DNA from: a virus
Virus record (IMG/VR): IMGVR_UViG_3300028045_000033
Coordinates: 1-43,690 of that record
Strand: one strand, 5' to 3'
DNA length: 43,690 nucleotides
This document shows, piece by piece, positions 13,246 through 19,368 of this stretch. The stretch's first letter is position 1. Each line of letters begins with the position of its first letter. Made by a program: the position numbers and the translations under genes. The notes beneath the pieces were generated by a model. The model was not told where the DNA came from. It saw nothing but the letters and a program-made list of their open reading frames with translations, and did not search any database.

Positions 13246-13939
13246 TGATGTAGTAAAACGATTCAATGGCCGTCGTGTAGTTATAATCGGATCTGCTCCG
13301 AGTGGTAAAGACTATAATACATGTGATAATATAGAATCATATGATGATATAGTCAGGGTTAACAACTATAAAACAAAGGGTGTAAGTAAACGCGGTATAC
13401 CATACGATTATTCAAAAAGTTTAGGTGTTAGGACTGATTATCATTACTCATTTTATGGTGGTTCTATACGTAAAACGCAAGATGATCTATATAGGGATGG
13501 TATAAAAGCGCATCTATGTAAATGTCCTAATGATGAATGTCATGTCACTGACTGGCATATTAAAGTTAACCAGAGGCAAGGTGGGGACTTTAGGCCGATA
13601 TATAGACGGCGAGAAAAGTTTTGGTTTAAGCCTGTTTATATCCCCGAAAAGGGGCATTATATGCAACTATTTAACCTATTGAAAAAGCATGTACCTAGTA
13701 CCGGATTCGCGTGTATTTGGGAGATGATACAATGTAAGCCAAAAGAGCTATATATCACAGGGTTTGACTTCATGAAGACACCTGTGCATAATGTAGACGA
13801 ACCGTGGTTAAAGGGGCGTGCAGATGATCCTATTGGACACGATTGGAACGCGGAAGCGGAACTATTTAAAAAATGGGCGTTTAAGTATGATTTTATTAAA
13901 ATGGACCCAGTATTACGACGGAGGGTAGGACTCAAATGA
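13226..13939 (+). CDS. GT29 sialyltransferase-like protein
   Basis: 237 residues from GTG 13226 (AAGGAA five bases upstream). Three GT29 sialylmotifs can be seen: L-like, RRVVIIGSAPSGKDY to YDDIVRVNNYKT (16-50); S-like, PSTGFACIW to ELYITGFDF (157-182); VS, His205-x4-Glu210. GT29 enzymes transfer sialic acid from CMP-sialic acid. No sialic acid synthesis genes are present, so a donor would come from the host, or the enzyme uses another sugar nucleotide. GT42-like folds share parts of this pattern and are the main alternative. It overlaps the GT9-like gene by 20 bases. Confidence 0.7.
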   Translation: MKQLIYSDVVKRFNGRRVVIIGSAPSGKDYNTCDNIESYDDIVRVNNYKTKGVSKRGIPYDYSKSLGVRTDYHYSFYGGSIRKTQDDLYRDGIKAHLCKCPNDECHVTDWHIKVNQRQGGDFRPIYRRREKFWFKPVYIPEKGHYMQLFNLLKKHVPSTGFACIWEMIQCKPKELYITGFDFMKTPVHNVDEPWLKGRADDPIGHDWNAEAELFKKWAFKYDFIKMDPVLRRRVGLK

Positions 13940-14499
13940 TTAATAGATTTAAGAAGGAAATAGTCAGTAAAATGGTACTCAAAAATAAGATTGATAATAT
14001 CAAAGAACACAAAGATTTGCTGTTTAAGTATAAAGGCTGTGTTTATCCGGATTACATAAGGCGCGGTAATGCAATAAAGTATATACTGCCATATGCTAAA
14101 TACTTTCTAAATGGTGATATCTTGGATATAGGCGGTACAAAAGAATGGCACTACCCCGAATCGGAGTATATTAATATCAATAAAGGTGATGGATACCACG
14201 CCATGAAATTGCCCAATAAAAAGTATGATGGTATAATCAGCTCTCATTGTTTGGAGCATCTCAAAAGTCCATTTTATTCATTAAAATACTGGACAAATAG
14301 ACTTGTAAGAGGTGGGTGTTTGTTTTTGTACCTACCACATGAAAACATGCGGTACTGGTCCTGTGATAACCCACTTCATTTGCATGTGTTTACACCTGAG
14401 ATAATAAAGTGTTGGTTAGAGGATTTAGGATATAAAAACATAATAACAAGTGGTCAGGATTTATACTATTCATTTAGTGTTATAGGGTGGAAAAAATGA
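13936..14499 (+). CDS. Class I SAM-dependent methyltransferase
   Basis: 187 residues. A basic N-terminal region precedes GDILDIGGTKEWHYPESEYI (motif I), then YDGIISSHCLEHLKSPFYSLKYW (motif IV region with the SHxLEH pattern) and LVRGGCLFLYLPHE. This is the Methyltransf_11-like family often acting on small molecules or sugars. Within a glycosyltransferase operon it may methylate a transferred sugar; target unproven. ATGA overlap with the sialyltransferase-like gene. Confidence 0.75.
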   Translation: MINRFKKEIVSKMVLKNKIDNIKEHKDLLFKYKGCVYPDYIRRGNAIKYILPYAKYFLNGDILDIGGTKEWHYPESEYININKGDGYHAMKLPNKKYDGIISSHCLEHLKSPFYSLKYWTNRLVRGGCLFLYLPHENMRYWSCDNPLHLHVFTPEIIKCWLEDLGYKNIITSGQDLYYSFSVIGWKK

Positions 14500-14681
14500 A
14501 AGAGCATGTGGATATAAGTAAAACACTAGATAAAATAGGTATCCCTATATACAAAGCTAGATGCGAACAATTGACAAAGAAAAATTTAGAGTTAGTTGGT
14601 TATGTTAAAGACTTATTAAAAGAAATAAAAAGTATTAAAAAACAGTTGATAGATCAAGGTTGTGGGGTTAATTACGTATGA
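14496..14681 (+). CDS. Small coiled-coil protein
   Basis: 61 residues, mostly one amphipathic helix (YKARCEQLTKKNLELVGYVKDLLKE), likely a coiled coil. ATG 14496 follows AGGGTGG by five bases and overlaps the methyltransferase stop. The in-frame GTG at 14487 is too close to that site. No family recognised. Confidence 0.55.
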   Translation: MKEHVDISKTLDKIGIPIYKARCEQLTKKNLELVGYVKDLLKEIKSIKKQLIDQGCGVNYV

Positions 14682-14857
14682 AAATAGTTATACAAGGCAA
14701 AGTAGAAATTCAAGAAAATGAAAGTGGATATTGTCCAAGCTCTGTACTAATACATGAAGATTATATATATGATATTTTTGATAAACACTTTGACTATGAT
14801 GAAAAATCAGATAAAAAAGTGTTTAGAATTACCATAGAGGAAATTGAGAATGATTAA
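14678..14857 (+). CDS. Small acidic hypothetical protein
   Basis: 59 residues, MKIVIQGKVEIQENESGYCP ... YDYDEKSDKKVFRITIEEIEND by pattern; beta-rich with an acidic end. It overlaps the previous stop and the next start by four and eight bases. The ribosome site is weak (GGGG at 14664-14667). Function unknown. Confidence 0.5.
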   Translation: MKIVIQGKVEIQENESGYCPSSVLIHEDYIYDIFDKHFDYDEKSDKKVFRITIEEIEND

Positions 14858-15005
14858 ATACTATGAAATATTCAAAAACAGTATAAATATACACTGGAAA
14901 ATGTTAGACAATAAGGTAAAGTATGATTTAATGGCGTTAGGGTTAATAAAATATCACAATAGTAAGGTATATATTTTTGGTAAAGAGGTGTTAGGGTATG
15001 ATTAA
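14850..15005 (+). CDS. Small hypothetical protein
   Basis: 51 residues (MIKYYEIFKNSINIHWKMLD, then a basic, hydrophobic continuation ending FGKEVLGYD). Coding is supported by head-to-tail overlaps with both neighbours and a GAG site upstream. It is too short to classify. Confidence 0.5.
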   Translation: MIKYYEIFKNSINIHWKMLDNKVKYDLMALGLIKYHNSKVYIFGKEVLGYD

Positions 15006-15240
15006 TTTTATTAAATATTTCTTATGGCAACGTAAAAAGAAACAGCGTGTTACATATCCCAAAGGATACAAAGTAATATACATGCCAAATAGCATATCAT
15101 CTGACATGTTCGGGGCTGTATTAGCGTTACAAAAAAAGCTTAAAGACGATAAGGGTATATACTACACAGCGGATGAATGTTATAATTTATTCAAAGCTTA
15201 TAACAATGATTTTAATAAAATTAGGGGAGTAGTAAATTGA
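14998..15240 (+). CDS. Hypothetical protein of the surface-modification operon
   Basis: 80 residues with a basic N-terminus (FLWQRKKKQR) and a mixed alpha/beta body (GYKVIYMPNSISSDMFGAVLA). No catalytic motif is visible. It overlaps the neighbouring gene before it by eight bases and the methyltransferase after it by four. Confidence 0.55.
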   Translation: MINFIKYFLWQRKKKQRVTYPKGYKVIYMPNSISSDMFGAVLALQKKLKDDKGIYYTADECYNLFKAYNNDFNKIRGVVN

Positions 15241-15863
15241 AACTAATACAAAAAGATGGCTATCTAAAAGCAGAAAACTATAAAACGATTGAATATAACG
15301 ATGACTATTTTACTCACTTATTGAGTAAATACGAATGTAATAAACAATCTGAAATGAATAACGAAATAAATAGTATCAGAACCAAGCTTGTAAACGAGTA
15401 TTGCGCGCTACAATCTATCCTTGATTATGGGTGTGGTACTGGTAATTTTATCAAGTATCATGATCTATCTGGGTATTGTTATACTTATGGATATGAGTTA
15501 ATACCGCAAACTGTCAAATGGTTAAAAAAAGAAGGTAAATATATAGACCCATATAATTTTATACCAGGTTGGATGAAAGGTGTTTGCATGTGGGATGTAT
15601 TGGAGCATATACCAGACCATAACAAGATATTTAATGAAATTGAAATGGGTATGTATCTATTTGTGTCGATACCAATATTCAAAGATTTAGATAAAATTAA
15701 GGAATCAAAGCATTATATTCCTAATGAGCATCTATGGTATTTTACACTACAGGGTTTTACTGATTATATGCGAACTCATGAGTTTGTTAGATTGTCAGTG
15801 GATAACGCTGAAGAGGTGGCGGGGCGTGAAGATATTAAAACATTTGTATTTATAAAACAATAA
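15237..15863 (+). CDS. Class I SAM-dependent methyltransferase, second copy
   Basis: 208 residues from TTG 15237 (AGGGGAG upstream; TTGA overlap with the previous stop). Motif I is ILDYGCGTGNFIKYH, the acidic strand region follows as YTYGYELI, and motif IV is MWDVLEHIPDHNKI with MGMYLFVSIPIF after it. The C-terminus (HLWYFTLQGFTDYM) matches Methyltransf_23/UbiG-like sugar or lipid methyltransferases. Different from the 13936 enzyme, so two methylations or two substrates are likely. Confidence 0.78.
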   Translation: MKLIQKDGYLKAENYKTIEYNDDYFTHLLSKYECNKQSEMNNEINSIRTKLVNEYCALQSILDYGCGTGNFIKYHDLSGYCYTYGYELIPQTVKWLKKEGKYIDPYNFIPGWMKGVCMWDVLEHIPDHNKIFNEIEMGMYLFVSIPIFKDLDKIKESKHYIPNEHLWYFTLQGFTDYMRTHEFVRLSVDNAEEVAGREDIKTFVFIKQ

Positions 15864-15874
15864 GGAGTCATAGA

Positions 15875-16174
15875 ATGGCAAAAGCAAAAACAGAACAAAC
15901 AGAACAAAAGCAAGTTAAAAAAGCACAGAAATTAACAATAGACGTTAAAACAAAGATAGTCAATGAAAAGAAGATTATCATTAGGGAGGAGAATATTATA
16001 GTCGGTAAATGCGAATATGTATGCGAGTATAATAAACTACCAACAAACATACTAATGAATATTGACGCGTTAAAGCATGCAACATTATCGGGTATGGTAA
16101 AAGATGGTAAATTAGCAGATTGTAACATCATTGTTGATAATAGCATTGATGATAGCCAAATAATATTCACATGA
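15875..16174 (+). CDS. Lys-rich hypothetical protein
   Basis: 99 residues with a highly charged, Lys/Gln/Glu-rich N-terminal 30 and a beta-rich remainder containing two Cys (GKCEYVCEYN). AAGGAG upstream. No family recognised. It overlaps the lipoprotein gene by four bases. Confidence 0.6.
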   Translation: MAKAKTEQTEQKQVKKAQKLTIDVKTKIVNEKKIIIREENIIVGKCEYVCEYNKLPTNILMNIDALKHATLSGMVKDGKLADCNIIVDNSIDDSQIIFT

Positions 16175-16404
16175 AACTATTTAAGTATATATTACTATTA
16201 CTGTTAATAAGTGGATGCTGTAACCACCAACGTATCAAGCGTAAAAAAGTATGGTATTATGTTGAAGGGGTAAAGGAGAACCACCCATTCAATGAAATAA
16301 GCTACCGAGGGCATAGATACATCGTTGTACGTGATAACGGCTATTTTTCGGACGGTACCACATTAATACATGCCGAACACTGTAAATGTCAATCTAGTAA
16401 ATAA
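16171..16404 (+). CDS. Small lipoprotein
   Basis: 77 residues. KLFKYILLLLLISGCC has a basic start, a hydrophobic core and the lipobox ISGC with Cys16 as the lipidation site. The mature part is about 60 residues, basic, with two more Cys near the end (HCKCQ). Exposed on an envelope membrane it could block superinfection, as small phage lipoproteins such as T5 Llp do, or act in the envelope with the glycan genes before it. It is not near the lysis genes, so an outer-membrane spanin is less likely. Confidence 0.7.
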   Translation: MKLFKYILLLLLISGCCNHQRIKRKKVWYYVEGVKENHPFNEISYRGHRYIVVRDNGYFSDGTTLIHAEHCKCQSSK

Positions 16405-16405
16405 C

Positions 16406-16434
16406 TTGACATTATAGTAAAAAGGTAATATAAT
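16406..16434 (+). promoter_or_regulatory. Consensus sigma-70 promoter
   Basis: TTGACA (16406-16411), 17 bp, TATAAT (16429-16434): a perfect consensus, with the -35 starting two bases after the lipoprotein stop. It drives the short genes and terminase region. Confidence 0.92.
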
Positions 16435-16448
16435 ATAGGTGTACGAAA

Positions 16449-16488
16449 GAGGGGAGCGTAGTAATAACGGATTTACTGACGCTCCCTC
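16449..16488 (+). promoter_or_regulatory. Strong hairpin at the 5' end of the terminase-operon mRNA
   Basis: GGGAGCGT (16452-16459) pairs with ACGCTCCC (16479-16486), then AGTAA (16460-16464) with TTACT (16473-16477) after one bulged G, around an eight-base loop; two further pairs extend the base past a bulge. It begins about ten bases after the predicted mRNA start and has no T run, so it is not a classical terminator. A similar GGGAG/CTCCC hairpin follows the promoter at 3049. Confidence 0.65.
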
Positions 16489-16511
16489 ATATCTGTAGAA
16501 CGGATGACAAT

Positions 16512-16691
16512 ATGAGAAAAATAACATTTTCTAATTTAGAAGATTACACAACACAACTACACCAGCATAAAATAATATCATTATCAAATGAAGAGTTTAA
16601 ATATGCCTGTGATACATGCATAGTACGTCGATCAACTGATAATAAATATTATATAGGTGATGTCCTTATCGTACATGTAGATAACGGATAA
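16512..16691 (+). CDS. Small hypothetical protein
   Basis: 59 residues (MRKITFSNLEDYTTQLHQHK, then a segment with CDTC, ending YIGDVLIVHVDNG). The ribosome site is poor (ACGGATGAC), so translation may depend on the upstream hairpin or be weak. First gene after the consensus promoter. No family recognised. Confidence 0.5.
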   Translation: MRKITFSNLEDYTTQLHQHKIISLSNEEFKYACDTCIVRRSTDNKYYIGDVLIVHVDNG

Positions 16692-16701
16692 CCAATGAAA
16701 T

Positions 16702-16899
16702 ATGACAGTAAATGAATTAATCACACAATTACAAAGCTTACACCCATCCTATTCAGGCATAGAAGTTAAGATTTTATATGATGGTGCCGTTAGAGCTAAT
16801 TTAGATAACTTATACGTTTCTAATGTTGGTGATCTGGTAGTAAGTGACAATACAGAACATGCTATATGGAAAGATGATGAACCGATGGAGACGATATGA
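16702..16899 (+). CDS. Conserved small phage protein
   Basis: 65 residues: TVNELITQLQSLHPSYSGIE followed by VKILYDGAVRANLDNLYVSNVGDLVVSD. The pattern TVxELIxxLxxL and a beta-rich core with VxVxxDG is familiar from many phage and prophage small proteins of unknown function. It overlaps the next start by four bases. Confidence 0.65.
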   Translation: MTVNELITQLQSLHPSYSGIEVKILYDGAVRANLDNLYVSNVGDLVVSDNTEHAIWKDDEPMETI

Positions 16900-17081
16900 C
16901 ATACAAGTTTGCCTGTAACAAATGCCATAAAGTTTTCATAATTAAAGAGAGTATGAGACGTATTGAGCAACTACGTCCATTATGTAAGATATGCGATACA
17001 CCACTAAATAGAGTATATACACCAGCTCCGGTACATTATAAGGGGACTGGGTTTTATACAACTGATTACAAGGGGAAGTGA
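16896..17081 (+). CDS. FmdB-like zinc-ribbon protein
   Basis: 61 residues: CNKC (8-11) and CKIC (32-35) form a zinc ribbon, followed by PAPVHYKGTGFYTTDYKGK, the hallmark C-terminal segment of FmdB-family putative regulatory proteins (P, then GxGFYxTD). In phages such proteins often precede terminase genes, as here. The molecular role is unknown. Confidence 0.75.
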   Translation: MTYKFACNKCHKVFIIKESMRRIEQLRPLCKICDTPLNRVYTPAPVHYKGTGFYTTDYKGK

Positions 17082-17260
17082 TGAAAGAGCATATGGAAAA
17101 ACTTGAAGCACTTGTTCCAGAGTTTGAAGAGGAAATGGGTATTGTTGACATGGACTTAAGTAACCACTCCTATCTATACAGGTATATCATATGGTTAGAG
17201 GATAACTTGATACATGAGCGTGCAATGAGAGATATGGACTCAGTACCAGATAATTGGTGA
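17081..17260 (+). CDS. Acidic hypothetical protein
   Basis: 59 residues, acidic and helical (MKEHMEKLEALVPEFEEEMG; later LYRYIIWLEDNLIHERAMRD). ATG 17081 follows AGGGG by five bases and overlaps the previous stop (TGATG). Function unknown. Confidence 0.6.
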   Translation: MKEHMEKLEALVPEFEEEMGIVDMDLSNHSYLYRYIIWLEDNLIHERAMRDMDSVPDNW

Positions 17261-17272
17261 AAGGTGTAAATG

Positions 17273-17317
17273 ATGGCTGATATAAGTGAAAAGCATAAAG
17301 GTAAGAAATGGCGGTAA
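17273..17317 (+). CDS. 14-codon peptide upstream of the GIY-YIG gene
   Basis: MADISEKHKGKKWR with AAGGTG seven bases upstream. The SEKHKGKKW segment looks like the core of a NUMOD3 DNA-binding repeat, which normally accompanies GIY-YIG homing nucleases, but NUMOD3 usually lies after the catalytic domain. It overlaps the nuclease start by ten bases. It could be a leader, a leftover fragment or chance. Confidence 0.25.
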   Translation: MADISEKHKGKKWR

Positions 17318-17682
17318 AGACTGAAGAGTTAATTTCTGGTATAGTTTCAAGGCTAGAAAAGCAACTAATATCAGGTAAATTATCAACTAAGTTCAGCCCA
17401 GTTATATACCTAATAAAAAATACTAAAACAAATAAATCATATATAGGCCGTACTCGTCAAGAGTTTTTTAAAAGATGGCTACAGCACTTTAGGGATATGG
17501 ATGAAATAAAATTTCACAAAGAGATAACAAAAGACAACATATGTGATTGGTCATTTAGAATATTGTGTATTATGGATTGTAGTGTTACTGATAAAGAGAT
17601 GTCTAAAAAAGAACAACATTATATTAAAAAGTATGATTCCATAACTAATGGGTATAATGATCGTAATGAAACTAAAGCGTGA
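17308..17682 (+). CDS. GIY-YIG endonuclease
   Basis: 124 residues. PVIYLIKNTKTNKSYIGRTRQEFFKRWLQH carries the GIY and YIG elements and the Arg, with a Glu in the final helix (MSKKEQHYIKKYDSITNGYNDRNE). There is no extended C-terminal DNA-binding region, so this is a minimal nuclease, perhaps a reduced homing enzyme. Its position directly before the small terminase gene is a frequent site for mobile or packaging-associated nucleases. RBS AAAGGTAAG. Confidence 0.85.
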   Translation: MAVKTEELISGIVSRLEKQLISGKLSTKFSPVIYLIKNTKTNKSYIGRTRQEFFKRWLQHFRDMDEIKFHKEITKDNICDWSFRILCIMDCSVTDKEMSKKEQHYIKKYDSITNGYNDRNETKA

Positions 17683-17694
17683 GGTAAACGTGGT

Positions 17695-18012
17695 ATGGCT
17701 AACAATGAGAATCTAAAACCATTTAAGAAGGGCGAAAAGAGGGCAGTAGAGTGTGGTAAAAAATCAAAGCGTGGTGTATCGCTTAAAACAGCACTAAAAA
17801 AAATGTTTAAAGAACAAAACGATATGAGTGGCGATCTGTCGGAGGAAAACTTCGTAAAAGCATGTACTTTAGCTGGGATGAAGGGCAACGCTGGTATGGC
17901 AAAAATAATATTTGAATACATAGATGGCAAAGTTAAGCAAGAAATAGAACTAGAAGCTAACGTAACAAGCGAACTAACATTTCAGGAAGTAGCCGAGCTG
18001 GACGATGAATAA
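17695..18012 (+). CDS. terS: Terminase small subunit
   Basis: 105 residues. NLKPFKKGEKRAVECGKKSKRG resembles the N-terminus of phage small terminases of the DUF5681-like type, followed by helices with MFKEQNDM and an acidic tail. It overlaps the large terminase by eight bases, which is the strongest evidence. It would recognise the packaging site on phage DNA and load the motor. The short size leaves little room for a large oligomerisation domain. Confidence 0.7.
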   Translation: MANNENLKPFKKGEKRAVECGKKSKRGVSLKTALKKMFKEQNDMSGDLSEENFVKACTLAGMKGNAGMAKIIFEYIDGKVKQEIELEANVTSELTFQEVAELDDE

Positions 18013-19285
18013 GTCTGTTTCTACATGGTGCCGAATATTTAACCCACTTTTAAAACTAGGTAAATACCGCTATAAGGTCATGCATGGTGGCCGTGCTGGT
18101 ATGAAGACGGAGCATTGTGGGCTGGCTCTTCTTAAGATAGCATCTAAATGCAAATGCCGTATACTATGCACACGCGAAGTCCAGAACAGTATTGAAGATA
18201 GTGTATACCAGACATTAGTTGATATAATTGACCTACACAACTTAAACTTCCATGTAACAAAAAATAAGATTACCCATAGGAAGACAGGTAGTCAATTTTC
18301 ATTCAAGGGGCTACAGCAACAGACTATTAATAGTGTCAAATCCTTTGCTAAGGCCGATATATGTTGGATTGAGGAAGCGCAATCTATAAGTGAGAAATCA
18401 TGGGATGTGCTAATAAATACCATAAGACAGCCTAATAGTGAAATATGGGTAACATTTAATCCTGACTTAGAAGATGACTATGTTTATAAGACGTGTGTAA
18501 CTGAAAAATTACATGATGCATGGATATTACAGGTTAATTATAACAAAAACCCGTGGTTTAGAGATAGGCCACTATATAAAGAAATGCTCAGTTGTAAAAA
18601 GAATCATCCTATGAAGTATAGGCATATATGGCTTGGTGAACCGATTAGTAATTATGAAGCTAATGTATACCGCTTTGATAGACAGGTGAACATCGTTGAA
18701 CATGATATCAAATATAATGAGGGATTCGAGACATACGTATCATGGGACTTTGGAACGGCAGACGATACGGCAATTATCTTCTATCAGCTTATACCAACAC
18801 CTGAAAGCGATATAGGGTATGAGATACATATATTCGATGAGTATGTGAATAACAACGAAGACGATCAGCACTACAGAGATGTGGTAGACAGCAAAAACTA
18901 TCTTATTGACCGTCATTACTGCGATCCTGCTGGTAGTGGTAGACAATCGGATCTGACATCATGGATTGATAAGCTTAAAAAGAATCCTAGGACGGGGACT
19001 ATAGATTGGCATTTTGAATACAGCAACTTTTACAGGTCGAAGACTAAGGCGAGTATAGACATAGCAAACGATATAATACCGTGGGTAAGGTATAATCAGC
19101 ATCAATGTCCACACTTCCATAAAATGGCTTTTCACTGGCAGTTTAGAACAGACAAAGACGATAAAATAGTACTACCACCTAAACCAAACCATGATGAGTT
19201 TTCACACATGGGTACATCGTTCTATTATTTTGCCGTGAACAGATTCCCTCCAAAGGGTAAAGCGAAGATAAGAGTATTAAAATAA
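18005..19285 (+). CDS. terL: Terminase large subunit (PBSX-like)
   Basis: 426 residues. ATPase half: Walker A region MHGGRAGMKT (26-35), Walker B ADICWIEEAQSIS, and coupling motif WVTFNPD. Nuclease half: SWDFGTADDTA, YCDPAGSG and HDEFSH supply the three acidic clusters of the RNase-H-like fold. It packages DNA into the prohead and cuts the concatemer. Odd: the residue before Lys34 is Met33 where Gly is usual. The family alone does not settle headful versus site-specific packaging. Confidence 0.93.
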   Translation: MNKSVSTWCRIFNPLLKLGKYRYKVMHGGRAGMKTEHCGLALLKIASKCKCRILCTREVQNSIEDSVYQTLVDIIDLHNLNFHVTKNKITHRKTGSQFSFKGLQQQTINSVKSFAKADICWIEEAQSISEKSWDVLINTIRQPNSEIWVTFNPDLEDDYVYKTCVTEKLHDAWILQVNYNKNPWFRDRPLYKEMLSCKKNHPMKYRHIWLGEPISNYEANVYRFDRQVNIVEHDIKYNEGFETYVSWDFGTADDTAIIFYQLIPTPESDIGYEIHIFDEYVNNNEDDQHYRDVVDSKNYLIDRHYCDPAGSGRQSDLTSWIDKLKKNPRTGTIDWHFEYSNFYRSKTKASIDIANDIIPWVRYNQHQCPHFHKMAFHWQFRTDKDDKIVLPPKPNHDEFSHMGTSFYYFAVNRFPPKGKAKIRVLK

Positions 19286-19286
19286 T

Positions 19287-19315
19287 TTGACAATTGACGC
19301 TAATAGTAGTATAAT
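19287..19315 (+). promoter_or_regulatory. Consensus sigma-70 promoter for the portal operon
   Basis: TTGACA (19287-19292), 17 bp, TATAAT (19310-19315). An overlapping TTGACG at 19294 is spaced 10 bp and is ignored. The promoter begins two bases after the terminase stop codon. Confidence 0.9.
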
Positions 19316-19329
19316 TAAATTACAAAATA

Positions 19330-19352
19330 GTACATCGGTAGAACTGATTTAC
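19330..19352 (+). promoter_or_regulatory. Leader hairpin before the portal gene
   Basis: ATCGG (19334-19338) pairs with CTGAT (19344-19348) around the loop TAGAA, and GTA (19330-19332) pairs with TAC (19350-19352) beyond one mismatch. The start of the AAGGAG ribosome site lies only a few bases beyond. Moderate stability only. Confidence 0.4.
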
Positions 19353-19368
19353 ATTAAGGAGACAAAAA

